Assembly: GCF_013432195.1 (NCBI RefSeq)
Contig: NZ_JACCDB010000001.1
Coordinates: forward strand, 335,679-399,678
Source of the DNA: Tepidicella baoligensis
Lineage (GTDB): Bacteria; Pseudomonadota; Gammaproteobacteria; Burkholderiales; Burkholderiaceae_C
Direction of reading: 5' to 3'
DNA: 64,000 bases
In this document: piece by piece, positions 55,882 through 64,000 of the stretch
Position numbering within the stretch: position 1 is the stretch's first letter
Layout of the letters: the number at the start of each line of letters is the position of its first letter
Made by a program: the position numbers and the translations under genes
Notes under the pieces: model-generated
Told to the model about the DNA's origin: nothing
The model's database searches: none
What the model saw: only the letters and a program-made list of their open reading frames with translations

Positions 55882-56925
55882 ATGGACATCACACAGCTGC
55901 TGGCTTTCAGCACCAAGCACAAGGCCTCGGACCTCCACCTAGCCGCCGGCCTCCCGCCGATGATACGGGTCCACGGCGATGTACGGCGCATCAACGTCGA
56001 GCCGCTGGACCACAAGCAGGTGCACGCCATGGTCTACGACATCATGACGGATGCGCAGCGCAAGCACTACGAGGAGTTCCTGGAGCTGGACTTCTCGTTC
56101 GAGATCGACGGGCTCGCCCGCTTCCGCGTCAACGCCTTCAACCAGAAGCGCGGAGCGGCCGCCGTGTTCCGCACCATCCCGTCCAAAATCCTCACCCTGG
56201 AGCAGCTCAACTGCCCCAAGATCTTCGCGGAGCTCGCGCTCAAGCCGCGCGGTCTGGTGCTCGTGACCGGCCCCACTGGCTCTGGCAAATCCACCACCCT
56301 GGCCGCCATGGTCAACCACCTCAACGAGCACGAACACGGCCACATCCTCACGATCGAAGACCCGATCGAATTCGTCCACGAATCCAAAAAGTGCCTGATC
56401 AACCAACGCGAGGTCGGCTCCACGACGCTGAGTTTCGCCAACGCCCTGCGCTCCGCCCTGCGCGAGGATCCGGACGCCATCCTCGTGGGCGAGATGCGGG
56501 ATCTGGAAACCATACGCCTGGCCTTGACTGCCGCCGAAACCGGCCACCTGGTGTTCGGCACGCTGCACACCTCCAGCGCCGCCAAAACCATCGACCGGAT
56601 CGTGGACGTGTTTCCGCCCGAGGAAAAGGAGATGGTGCGCGCCATGCTCTCCGAATCGCTGGTGGCGGTCATCTCGCAAACCCTGCTCAAAACGGCCGAC
56701 GGCAATGGCCGTGTCGCTGCGCATGAAATCATGATCGGCACACCGGCGGTGCGCAACCTCATCCGCGAGAACAAGGTGGCGCAGATGTACTCGGCCATCC
56801 AGACCGGCAACAGCTACGGCATGCAGACGCTGGACCAGAGCCTGATGGATCTGGTACGCCGCAACGTGGTGACTTCCGCCGAAGCCCGCGCCAAAGCCAA
56901 GATCCCCGACAACTTCCCCGGCTGA
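55882..56925 (+). CDS. pilT: Type IV pilus retraction ATPase PilT
   Basis: PilT powers pilus retraction and twitching. The 347-residue product starts MDITQLLAFSTKHKASDLHL. It has Walker A GPTGSGKSTT at about 130-139, the Walker B region DPDAILVGEMRD, the HLVFGTLHT histidine motif, and near residue 290 the AVRNLIRE retraction motif. pilU follows after 18 nt, so the two are an operon. Confidence 0.97.
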   Translation: MDITQLLAFSTKHKASDLHLAAGLPPMIRVHGDVRRINVEPLDHKQVHAMVYDIMTDAQRKHYEEFLELDFSFEIDGLARFRVNAFNQKRGAAAVFRTIPSKILTLEQLNCPKIFAELALKPRGLVLVTGPTGSGKSTTLAAMVNHLNEHEHGHILTIEDPIEFVHESKKCLINQREVGSTTLSFANALRSALREDPDAILVGEMRDLETIRLALTAAETGHLVFGTLHTSSAAKTIDRIVDVFPPEEKEMVRAMLSESLVAVISQTLLKTADGNGRVAAHEIMIGTPAVRNLIRENKVAQMYSAIQTGNSYGMQTLDQSLMDLVRRNVVTSAEARAKAKIPDNFPG

Positions 56926-56943
56926 CGCCGAAGGAGCCGCTCC

Positions 56944-58080
56944 ATGGAACGCGATCAAGCCAGCAACTTCGTTCACGATCTGCTGCGCCTCATGGTCAGC
57001 CGCAACGGCAGCGACCTGTTTCTCACCGCCGACTACCCTCCGGCCATCAAGGTCGATGGCAAAATCACCAAGGTCTCGCCGCAGCCGCTCAGCAGCCAGC
57101 ACACCCAGGCGCTGGCTCGCGCCATCATGAACGACAAGCAGACCGCCGAGTTCGAGCGCACCAAGGAGTGCAACTTCGCGATCGCCCCCGGCGGCATCGG
57201 GCGTTTCCGGGTCAACGCCTTCGTGCAGATGGGCAAGGTGGGCCTTGTCATGCGCACCATCCCGGCCAAAATCCCCACGGTGGACGAGTTGGGTCTGCCT
57301 CAGGTGCTCAAAAATCTCGCCCTCGCCAAGCGCGGCATCTGCATCCTGGTCGGCGGCACCGGTTCGGGCAAATCCACCACGCTGGCGGCCATGGTGGACT
57401 GGCGCAACGAAAACACCCACGACCACATCGTCACCATCGAGGACCCGGTCGAATTCGTACACCAGCACAAGAACTGCATCATTACCCAGCGCGAAGTCGG
57501 CCTGGACACCGACGGCTGGGAGATCGCGCTGAAGAACTCGTTGCGGCAGGCCCCCAACGTCATCCTCATGGGCGAGATCCGCGACCGCGAGACCATGCAG
57601 CACGCCATCTCGTTCTCCGAAACCGGCCACCTGTGCCTGGCCACGCTGCACGCCAACAGCGCCAACCAGGCCATGGAGCGCATCATCAACTTCTTCCCTG
57701 AGGAAGTCCATGCCCAGATACTGAAGGACGTCTCACTCAACCTGCGCGGCATGGTTGCCCAGCGCTTGTTGCCCCGGCAGGACGGCAAGGGCCGCTACGC
57801 CATCGTGGAGGTGTTGTTGCACAGCCCGCTGATCGCGGACCAGATCATGAAAGGCGAGATCAACGAGATCAAGGAAACCATGAGAAAGAGCCGGGAAATG
57901 GGCATGCAAACCTTCGACCAGGCCCTGTTCGACGCCTTCGAGGCCGGCATCATCAGCTACGAAGACGCCCTGCGCAACGCCGACTCGCAAAACGACCTGA
58001 AGCTCAACATCAAGCTCAACAGCCAGCGCGCGCGCAGCACCGATCTGGCCGCCGGCACCGAACACCTCACCATCCTCTGA
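56944..58080 (+). CDS. pilU: Type IV pilus retraction ATPase paralogue PilU
   Basis: PilU assists PilT in retraction. The 378-residue product has GGTGSGKSTT (Walker A), NVILMGEIRDRETM (Walker B), HLCLATLHANS and an extended C terminus past residue 340, typical of PilU. It is followed 3 nt downstream by an oxidoreductase gene. Confidence 0.96.
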   Translation: MERDQASNFVHDLLRLMVSRNGSDLFLTADYPPAIKVDGKITKVSPQPLSSQHTQALARAIMNDKQTAEFERTKECNFAIAPGGIGRFRVNAFVQMGKVGLVMRTIPAKIPTVDELGLPQVLKNLALAKRGICILVGGTGSGKSTTLAAMVDWRNENTHDHIVTIEDPVEFVHQHKNCIITQREVGLDTDGWEIALKNSLRQAPNVILMGEIRDRETMQHAISFSETGHLCLATLHANSANQAMERIINFFPEEVHAQILKDVSLNLRGMVAQRLLPRQDGKGRYAIVEVLLHSPLIADQIMKGEINEIKETMRKSREMGMQTFDQALFDAFEAGIISYEDALRNADSQNDLKLNIKLNSQRARSTDLAAGTEHLTIL

Positions 58081-58083
58081 TCC

Positions 58084-58995
58084 ATGCCCAGCCTGAACGC
58101 CAAGACCTACGCCACCTGCCCCTCCCACCGCGTCGCTTTCATCGGTCTGGGTGTCATGGGCTACCCCATGGCCGGTCATCTGGCCCGGGCCGGCCATCGG
58201 GTCACCGTGTACAACCGCAACGCCGCCAAGGCCACCGCCTTCGTCGCCGAGTTCGGCGCCCAGGGTGCCGCCAGCGCTCCCTCCCCGCGTGAGGCGGCGT
58301 CACAGGCCGACATCGTCTTTTGCTGTGTCGGCAACGACGACGATCTGCGTGCCGTGGTGCTCGGCGAGCGGGGTGCGCTCGCCGGCATGGCACCGGGCAC
58401 CGTGCTGGTGGACCACACCACGGCCTCGGCCGACGTGGCACGTGAACTGGCCGCCATCACCCAGGCCCGCCACTGCCATTTTCTCGACGCGCCGGTCTCT
58501 GGTGGCCAGGCGGGGGCCCAGAATGGCTTGCTCACCGTGATGTGCGGGGGCGATGCCGACACGTTCGCGCGCGTCCAGCCCGTGGCCATGGCCTTCGCCC
58601 GCGCCGTCACCCTCATGGGGCCGAACGGTGCCGGTCAGCTCACCAAAATGGTGAACCAGATCTGCATCGCCGGCTTGCTCCAGGGCCTCAGCGAAGCCAT
58701 CGCCTTCGGCCAGAACGCCGGGCTGGACATGCCGCGCGTGCTGGAAGTGATCGGCAAAGGCGCGGCTCAAAGCTGGCAAATGGACAACCGCGGCCTCACC
58801 ATGGTCGAAGACCGTTTCGACTTCGGCTTCGCCGTGGACTGGATGCGCAAAGACCTCGGCCTGGTGCTGGAGGAGGCCCGGCGCAACGGCTCACGCCTGC
58901 CGGTGACGGCACTGGTGGACCAGTTCTATGCCGACCTGCAGCAAATCGGTGGCGGCCGGTGGGATACATCCAGCCTGATCCGCCGCCTACGCTGA
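58084..58995 (+). CDS. 3-hydroxyisobutyrate dehydrogenase-family oxidoreductase
   Basis: The 303-residue protein has the NAD-binding VAFIGLGVMGYPMAGHLARAG at about 18-38, the substrate loop FLDAPVSGGQAGAQNG, and the catalytic lysine region GAGQLTKMVNQICIAG. Family members reduce or oxidise beta-hydroxy acids such as tartronate semialdehyde or 3-hydroxyisobutyrate. The gene is 3 nt after pilU but functionally unrelated. Its stop abuts that of the convergent BON gene. Confidence 0.92.
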   Translation: MPSLNAKTYATCPSHRVAFIGLGVMGYPMAGHLARAGHRVTVYNRNAAKATAFVAEFGAQGAASAPSPREAASQADIVFCCVGNDDDLRAVVLGERGALAGMAPGTVLVDHTTASADVARELAAITQARHCHFLDAPVSGGQAGAQNGLLTVMCGGDADTFARVQPVAMAFARAVTLMGPNGAGQLTKMVNQICIAGLLQGLSEAIAFGQNAGLDMPRVLEVIGKGAAQSWQMDNRGLTMVEDRFDFGFAVDWMRKDLGLVLEEARRNGSRLPVTALVDQFYADLQQIGGGRWDTSSLIRRLR

Positions 58996-58996
58996 C

Positions 58997-59653
58997 TCAC
59001 CGGCTGGGCGCGCCGTCCGGTGTCTGGTGCGGCTGAATTCGGGCGAGTTCTTCCTCACTGATGATTTCGAACACCCGGACCACGCGCTGCACGCCGGGAA
59101 CGCTGCGGGTGACATCGGTGGCGCGATCGGCCTCCCGTTGGGTCACACGCCCCATCAAATAGACCGTGCCGCGCTCGGTAACGACCTTGAATGCGTTGGC
59201 AAACAGGTCTTGGGCATCGATCAAGGCCGCCTTCACGCGAGCCGTAACCAGTGCATCGGACGAACGGGCCGGCAGCGAAGGCGACGCCATCACCGCCAAT
59301 TCATCGACGATCTCCATCACGTTCTCCACCGACGAGACGATGCGCACGGCCAGCGCACGATCGGTTTCGCTGGGTACTTCGCCCGTCAGCAACACACGCC
59401 GGTTGTAACTCGTCACCACCACCCGGGCCCGGTTGCCAAAGGCCTCACGCAAGCTGGCGCTGGCGCGCATTTCAATCCCCTGATCCTCCAGTTGGGCCCC
59501 CGAGGTCCGGCGGTCGGTGGCCACCATCACCCCTGTGCCCACCGCCCCTCCGAACACCAGGGGGGCACAGGCCGACAAGCTTGTCACCAAGGCCGTGGCC
59601 ACCAGCACGCTTCCAGCCACACGGCGCCAGGCCATTGCATTCATTGCGGTCAT
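58997..59653 (-). CDS. dolP: BON-domain outer-membrane lipoprotein, DolP-like
   Basis: The 218-residue protein has a signal peptide with a lipobox ending LSACAP (cysteine at about 28) and two BON domains at about 50-120 and 128-205 (VVVTSYNRRVLLTGEV, VVTERGTVYLMGRV). DolP binds anionic lipids at the outer membrane. The start is at 59653 with GGAGATCGACGA before it. It overlaps the diaA-like gene by 4 nt, reproducing the yraN-diaA-dolP order of E. coli. Confidence 0.9.
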   Translation of the reverse strand: MTAMNAMAWRRVAGSVLVATALVTSLSACAPLVFGGAVGTGVMVATDRRTSGAQLEDQGIEMRASASLREAFGNRARVVVTSYNRRVLLTGEVPSETDRALAVRIVSSVENVMEIVDELAVMASPSLPARSSDALVTARVKAALIDAQDLFANAFKVVTERGTVYLMGRVTQREADRATDVTRSVPGVQRVVRVFEIISEEELARIQPHQTPDGAPSR

Positions 59654-60258
59654 TCGTCGATCTCCGTTTCGCTGTAGTCTCCAAGCAGCTGCACATCCAA
59701 CCCGTCACATACACAATGCAGCACCATCTGGTGCAGCTCGTGGATGCGCGACAGCCGCTCCGACGGCACGTTGACAAGCACGTCGGTGTCCTTGAGCAGA
59801 GGACCCAGGGGCCCCGGTTTCGCCCCGCACAACGCCACCACAACCATGTCGCGTTCATGCGCCGCTTCCACCGCCCCGAGGATATCAGGCGACTGGGTCT
59901 GCGCCGTGACGGCGAGCAGCACGTCGCCAGGCAGCCCCAGGGCGCGGACCTGGCGACCGAACACGGCACGGGCCTCGAACATGTTGTAGAGCCCGGTGAC
60001 CACGGACGCGTTCGAGCCCAGGGCAAACGCCGCCAGTTCGGGGCGGTCACGCTCGAAACGCCCCACCAGCGAAGCCACGAAGGCCTGCACCAGACCGGCC
60101 GAGACGCCACTGCCACAGGCCAGCACCTTGCCACCCCCCGTGAGCGCAGCCAGCACTGCGCCCACGGCCGCCTCGACCTGCGGCGCGACCAGCTGGGCAC
60201 ACTGGTACTTCAGGTCGGCGCTGTCGATGAAGTGCTGCTGTATCCGTTGCAAAAGCAT
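59650..60258 (-). CDS. diaA: SIS-domain protein, DiaA-like
   Basis: The 202-residue protein has a SIS fold (ACGSGVSAGLVQAF, TAQTQSPDILGAVEAA, LVNVPSERLSRIHELH). DiaA assists DnaA at the origin; the fold is shared with phosphoheptose isomerase GmhA. Position between yraN and dolP points to DiaA. The start at 60258 was chosen by alignment with MLLQRIQQHF; its ribosome-binding site is weak. Confidence 0.88.
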   Translation of the reverse strand: MLLQRIQQHFIDSADLKYQCAQLVAPQVEAAVGAVLAALTGGGKVLACGSGVSAGLVQAFVASLVGRFERDRPELAAFALGSNASVVTGLYNMFEARAVFGRQVRALGLPGDVLLAVTAQTQSPDILGAVEAAHERDMVVVALCGAKPGPLGPLLKDTDVLVNVPSERLSRIHELHQMVLHCVCDGLDVQLLGDYSETEIDE

Positions 60259-60337
60259 GGGCAGATGATACCTGCGCCCCCGTCTGGGTTCCCCGCTGGA
60301 CTGGTAACAGAATGCTGCTGCCATCCGGCACGGGCCT

Positions 60338-60763
60338 TCACCAGCCGTCCGCAGTGAAGGCCGCCTCGATCCATTCGATCTCTTCGTCGCCACCCTCGCC
60401 TTGGATCGCCACCACATCGAATCGGCACGGGGGCATGCTGGGCAGCCGGCTGAGGTAGTGCCGGGCCGCGAAGATCAGCCGGCGCTGCTTCACCCCCCCG
60501 ACGCTGGCCGCCGCCCCGCCATGCACGCGGGAGCGGCGCTGACGCACCTCGACGAACACCACCGTGCCGTCGGCCGCCTGCATGACCAGATCGATTTCCC
60601 CACCCCCGCGCCCCGGCGTGTGAAAATGGCGCCGAAGCAGCCGCAACCCGCGCGCCTGCAAAAACGCCAGCGCGCGGTCTTCTGCCGCATCGCCGCGCTG
60701 CCTGGTACTCACCGGCCGCTCGGCGGCCCCTTGGCCCTGACGGGCTATGCTCCCTGCACTCAT
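60338..60763 (-). CDS. yraN: YraN family (UPF0102) nuclease-like protein
   Basis: The 141-residue protein has the endonuclease-like fold of UPF0102: RGDAAEDRALAFLQARG, GEIDLVMQ and VVFVEVRQR, the D/E-x-K-like core with R for K in VEVRQR. Its exact function is unknown. Its ATG at 60763 shares bases with the plus-strand ATG of rsmI (CATG, 60761-60764). In E. coli lpoA lies between rsmI and yraN; it is absent here. Confidence 0.88.
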   Translation of the reverse strand: MSAGSIARQGQGAAERPVSTRQRGDAAEDRALAFLQARGLRLLRRHFHTPGRGGGEIDLVMQAADGTVVFVEVRQRRSRVHGGAAASVGGVKQRRLIFAARHYLSRLPSMPPCRFDVVAIQGEGGDEEIEWIEAAFTADGW

Positions 60764-61691
60764 GGTCACTCCGAACCTTTCTGCCCCTATCGTCCTGCAA
60801 GCCGCGCAAGCCGTGGCGGGCGATCAGCATTATCCCGCCGGGGCGCTGTACGTCGTCGCAACCCCGATCGGCAACCTGGGCGACATCACCCTGCGCGCGC
60901 TGCAGGTGCTGAGCTTGGTCGATGCCGTGGCCTGCGAGGATACCCGCCACACCGCCCCGCTGCTGCGCGCCTATGGGCTCGATCGCCCTTTGCTGTCGGT
61001 CCATGAACACAACGAGGCCGAGGCGGCGGCTGACATCGTGCGGCGTTTGAGGCAGGGCGAGCGCATCGCCTATGTGAGCGACGCGGGCACGCCCGGCGTC
61101 AGCGATCCGGGAGCCCGGCTCTGCCTGGCAGTGCAGCGAGCCGGTCTGCGCTGCATGCCACTGCCTGGTGCAAGCAGCATCACCGCCTTGCTCAGCGTGG
61201 CCGGGCTGGCGACGGCGGCGAGCGAAGGGCCGGCGTTCGAGTTCACGGGCTTTCTGCCGCCCAAAGGCGCCAACCGGCAGGCAGCCCTGCGCCGCCTGGC
61301 CCAGCAGGCCCACGCCTGTGTGCTGCTGGAAGCACCCCATCGCATCGTCTCGCTGGCCCAGGATCTCGCCGCGCTCGGCCAGCGAGTGGTCACGCTCGGG
61401 CGCGAGCTCACCAAGCAGTTCGAGGAGATTGCCACCCTGCCCTGCGCCGATCTGCCGGTTTGGCTGGCCTCGCGGGAACACCGTTGCCGAGGCGAGTTTG
61501 CCCTGGTATTGCACCCGGTGATACCGGCTGCATCGTCCAGGTCTGGCGGGCTGGACGGGGAAAGTTTGCGCGTGCTGGCCCTGCTGCTGCAAGAGCTTCC
61601 GGTCAAGTCGGCGGCGCGCCTGGGTGCCGAGATCACCGGCGCACCACGCAATGCGCTGTATGCGGCCGCCTTGGATCTGAAGAAGGCCTGA
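60747..61691 (+). CDS. rsmI: 16S rRNA 2'-O-methyltransferase (C1402)
   Basis: RsmI methylates the ribose of C1402 of 16S rRNA. The 314-residue product has VVATPIGNLGDITLRALQVL, CEDTRHTAPLL, VSDAGTPGVSDPG and PLPGASSITALL, the tetrapyrrole methylase-type fold. Start codons at 60747 and 60762 are both possible; neither has a clear ribosome-binding site. The second overlaps the start of divergent yraN. Confidence 0.95.
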   Translation: MLPALMVTPNLSAPIVLQAAQAVAGDQHYPAGALYVVATPIGNLGDITLRALQVLSLVDAVACEDTRHTAPLLRAYGLDRPLLSVHEHNEAEAAADIVRRLRQGERIAYVSDAGTPGVSDPGARLCLAVQRAGLRCMPLPGASSITALLSVAGLATAASEGPAFEFTGFLPPKGANRQAALRRLAQQAHACVLLEAPHRIVSLAQDLAALGQRVVTLGRELTKQFEEIATLPCADLPVWLASREHRCRGEFALVLHPVIPAASSRSGGLDGESLRVLALLLQELPVKSAARLGAEITGAPRNALYAAALDLKKA

Positions 61692-61715
61692 TTCCTCGAG
61701 CCAGGCCCGAAAGCC

Positions 61716-62093
61716 TCAAGGCCGCCGATCTTCCAGACCCGGGCGATCCTCCGGCTGGGACCGCTCGTCGGCGGACGAGCGGGATGAACGCTCATCCACC
61801 TCGCGCGCCTCCACGTCCACGACCTCGGCTTGGCTGTGACGAGCCGAAGCACCTGAAGCACGGGCCTGCCCCGCCTGCGGCCACACGCGCGTCTTGGTGA
61901 ACCGTTGGAAGCGCCCCACGAACACCGGGGTCTCTGGGCGCTGGCCCCGCAACAGCGCCCAGAGCACCCCCAGGAACAGCAACACCAACGCCACCGCCAG
62001 CAGAAACACCGCCACCACCGCCATGATCAGCCACAACAGCACCCGCACCACGGCCCCGAGCAGCCCAGACATCCACTTCTTGAATTCCGCCAT
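61716..62093 (-). CDS. Small membrane protein, unknown function
   Basis: The 125-residue protein starts MAEFKKWMSGLLGAVVRVLL. It has one long or two short hydrophobic helices at about 10-50, followed by a charged, disordered tail rich in E, R, S and D (about 75-125). No family is recognised. The start at 62093 has AAAGG about 5 nt upstream; a longer frame to 62210 is less likely. It is convergent with rsmI. Confidence 0.6.
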   Translation of the reverse strand: MAEFKKWMSGLLGAVVRVLLWLIMAVVAVFLLAVALVLLFLGVLWALLRGQRPETPVFVGRFQRFTKTRVWPQAGQARASGASARHSQAEVVDVEAREVDERSSRSSADERSQPEDRPGLEDRRP

Positions 62094-62215
62094 TGCACCT
62101 TTCGTTTCGCGCTTCACCATCGCGCACAATCGATACTGCATCGAAACTTTCACAATTCCCGTGTCCAATCCGGCCACGGGCCCACGGTATGCAGCCCAGC
62201 ACCCACTCATCGATC

Positions 62216-62809
62216 ATGAAGCGCCTGTCCCAGTACTTCCTCCGGGGGTTGATCGCCATTTTGCCCCTTGGGTTGACCGTGTACCTGCTGTTCACGCTGG
62301 TCGCCTGGTCCGAGTCCTTCGCGATGCAGTTCATCCGTCCGATTGTCGGCAATTTTTACATTCCCGGCCTGGGCCTGATCCTCACCGCCGGTCTCATCGT
62401 GCTGACCGGCTTCCTGATCTCGCGCGATGCCACTGCGCGGCTGCTAAACTGGGTGGAGCTGCCGTTCACCAACATCCCGGTGGTCAAGAGCGTGTATAAC
62501 TCGCTCAAGAGCTTTGCGGACTACTTCTCGCCGCAGCACCGGGGTGAAGCGACACAGCAAGTCGTCATCCTGCGCTTGCCCAATCAGCCGCTGGAGATCG
62601 TCGGTCTGATCACCCGCAACCACATGCACGGCCTGCCCCCAGGCTTTCTGCCGGGTGACCGCGTGGCGGTTTACCTGCCCATGGGCTACATGATCGGTGG
62701 CTACACGGTGTTCGTGCCGCGGGAATGGCTCACCCCCATCAACATGACCGTCGAGGAAGCCATGCGCTCCTCCCTGATCGCCTGGATGTCCACCCGAAAG
62801 AACCCATGA
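62216..62809 (+). CDS. DUF502 membrane protein
   Basis: The 197-residue protein has two N-terminal helices (about 8-28 LIAILPLGLTVYLLFTL; 45-68 IPGLGLILTAGLIVL) and the DUF502 core NIPVVKSVYNSLKSFADYF and VAVYLPMGYMIGGYTVFVPRE. The family is widespread and uncharacterised. It overlaps the next gene by 4 nt. Confidence 0.9.
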   Translation: MKRLSQYFLRGLIAILPLGLTVYLLFTLVAWSESFAMQFIRPIVGNFYIPGLGLILTAGLIVLTGFLISRDATARLLNWVELPFTNIPVVKSVYNSLKSFADYFSPQHRGEATQQVVILRLPNQPLEIVGLITRNHMHGLPPGFLPGDRVAVYLPMGYMIGGYTVFVPREWLTPINMTVEEAMRSSLIAWMSTRKNP

Positions 62810-64000
62810 CCATACGCCACCTCGATGCCCTCTTCGCCCCCCGCAGCGTCGCCGTCTTCGGCGCCTCCGAACGACCCCACAGCGTTGGCGCCACCGTCTG
62901 GCGCAACCTCGCACAAAACTTCGCGGGGCAGCTCTATCCGGTCAACCCCAAACACCGGCGGCTCGGCCAGCACGCGGTGTATGCCTCGGTGGCCGAACTG
63001 CCCGAGCCGCCCGATCTGGCGGTGATCTGCACCCCCGCTGCCGCGGTTCCCGACCTGATCGCCGCCCTGGGGGCGCGCGGCACCAAGGCCGCCGTCGTGG
63101 TCACGGCCGGGCTCACCGCCGACCAGAAACAGGCCATGCTCGATGCGGCACGCCCGCACACCCTGCGCATTCTGGGCCCCAACTGCATCGGCATGCTGGT
63201 GCCGCACCTGGGGCTGAATGCGAGTTTCGCCCATGCCAACGCCCGCCCTGGCCCCATCGCCTTCGTTTCGCAGTCCGGGGCCTTGGTCACGGCCATGCTG
63301 GACTGGGCCAATTGGCGCCAGATCGGCTTTTCCCACTTCGTCTCACTGGGCGAACATGCCGACGTGGACTTCGGCGACATGCTCGACTTCCTGGGCAGCG
63401 ATCCACGCACCCGCGCCATCCTGCTCTACATCGAATCGATCGAGTCGCCGCGCAAATTCATGTCGGCCGCGCGCGCGGCGGCCCGCAACAAACCGGTGAT
63501 CGTGGTCAAGGCCGGCCGCTCGGCGCAGGGCCAGAAAGCGGCTGCCTCCCACACCGGCGCCCTGGCCGGCTCGGACGAGGTGTTCGACGCCGCCATCTCC
63601 CGCGCCGGCATGCTGCGCGTCTTTACCCTGCAACACCTGTTCCTGGCGGCGGAACTGCTGGCGCGCTTCCGCGACAACCGCAGCGAACAGCTGATCGTGC
63701 TCACCAACGGCGGGGGGGCGGGCGTCATGGCCGCCGATGCCGCGGCCCACGCCGGGGTGGAACTCGCCACCCTGAGCCCGGAACTCATCGCCGAGCTGGA
63801 CCAGGTGCTGCCCGCCAACTGGTCGCGCGCCAACCCGGTGGACATCATCGGCGACGCACCCGCCCAGCGCTATGTGGACGCGCTCACCGTGCTGCGCCAG
63901 GCCCGGGACGCCGCCATCCTGTTCGTACAGGCGCCCACCGCCATCGTCTCCAGCACCGAGATTGCCAAAGCCCTGGCCCCGCTGGCCAGCGAAAAGCCCC
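62806..64000 (+). CDS. ADP-forming acyl-CoA synthetase family protein (3' end outside window)
   Basis: The visible 398 residues start MTIRHLDALFAPRSVAVFGAS, a CoA-binding Rossmann domain. They continue through GPNCIGML, FVSQSGALVTAMLDW with the succinyl-CoA-synthetase-like fold, SHTGALAGSD with the catalytic histidine, and NGGGAGVMAAD. This is the start of an acetate--CoA ligase (ADP-forming)-type protein; many such proteins continue with ATP-grasp and GNAT domains (Pat-type acetyltransferases). The frame is open to the window end. The ATG overlaps the DUF502 stop. Confidence 0.9.
   Translation, partial: MTIRHLDALFAPRSVAVFGASERPHSVGATVWRNLAQNFAGQLYPVNPKHRRLGQHAVYASVAELPEPPDLAVICTPAAAVPDLIAALGARGTKAAVVVTAGLTADQKQAMLDAARPHTLRILGPNCIGMLVPHLGLNASFAHANARPGPIAFVSQSGALVTAMLDWANWRQIGFSHFVSLGEHADVDFGDMLDFLGSDPRTRAILLYIESIESPRKFMSAARAAARNKPVIVVKAGRSAQGQKAAASHTGALAGSDEVFDAAISRAGMLRVFTLQHLFLAAELLARFRDNRSEQLIVLTNGGGAGVMAADAAAHAGVELATLSPELIAELDQVLPANWSRANPVDIIGDAPAQRYVDALTVLRQARDAAILFVQAPTAIVSSTEIAKALAPLASEKP

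Noticed and set aside
55939-57711. 590-codon open frame on the minus strand opposite pilT-pilU
   Set aside because: Shadow of two well-conserved ATPases; D/G/H-rich composition typical of antisense in GC-rich DNA.
1-64000. tRNA genes, CRISPR arrays, insertion sequences or phage genes
   Set aside because: I looked for T-loop signatures, regularly spaced repeats, transposase and integrase motifs and found none that hold up by eye; small elements could still be missed.

Overview
The window is a stretch of a high-GC betaproteobacterial chromosome. Gene content and order point to Burkholderiales, most like Comamonadaceae: the metX-metW pair, the glmU / Lrp / glmS neighbourhood, a gshA of the proteobacterial (T. 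ferrooxidans-type) family followed by gshB, type 2 ArgC and OMP decarboxylase, and pilT-pilU. I cannot name the species. I see no tRNA, rRNA, CRISPR array, insertion sequence or prophage gene. Coding density is very high and many neighbours overlap by 4 nt (ATGA, GTGA).

Layout. 1-6 kb: the 3' end of fadD, a damaged GGDEF protein, a metallo-beta-lactamase-fold hydrolase, argC, and sucC-sucD with an intrinsic terminator. 6-11 kb: a PP2C phosphatase and FHA pair, pyrF, a class II glutamine amidotransferase, a DASS anion transporter and a VanZ-like protein. 11-22.4 kb: gshA-gshB, an MFS transporter, a PAS-GGDEF-EAL protein, then a leftward chemotaxis operon cheW-mcp-mcp ending in an M20 peptidase. 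22.6-25.5 kb: apt and the LPS genes kdsD-kdsC-lptC. 25.5-28 kb: an RRM RNA-binding protein and metX-metW behind a recognisable SAM-II riboswitch. 28-36.4 kb: a leftward PBP-like / patatin / GntP operon, glmS and a divergent Lrp regulator. 36.4-46.7 kb: an SH3 protein, glmU, panE-purU-lysR, hsp20 with a sigma-32-like promoter, glcD, a PAS histidine kinase and a SulP transporter. 46.7-55.2 kb: a homoprotocatechuate meta-cleavage operon (hpaG1-G2-E-D-F-H, a class II aldolase, a PanE-like reductase, hpaI) with divergent hpaR and a palindromic operator. 55.1-64 kb: yggS, pilT-pilU, a 3-hydroxyisobutyrate dehydrogenase-like enzyme, yraN-diaA-dolP with divergent rsmI, two small membrane proteins and the start of an ADP-forming acyl-CoA synthetase.

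How the parts work together. The most complete pathway is the hpa operon. HpaD opens the homoprotocatechuate ring, HpaE oxidises the semialdehyde, HpaF isomerises, HpaG1/G2 decarboxylate and isomerise, HpaH hydrates, and HpaI cleaves to pyruvate and succinic semialdehyde. Succinate made from the latter would join the TCA cycle where sucCD acts. Signalling genes are plentiful: two MCPs with CheW, two GGDEF-type proteins (one clearly broken), a hybrid-PAS kinase and a PP2C/FHA pair. Together with pilT/pilU they suggest a motile, surface-associated bacterium.

The least routine observations are the SAM-II riboswitch with an unusually distant metX start, the internally deleted GGDEF protein, the two extra enzymes inside the hpa operon, the 16-bp HpaR operator with a repeated half-site, and the divergent PBP-like protein co-transcribed with a patatin. 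I did not find a clearly new defence or mobile system.
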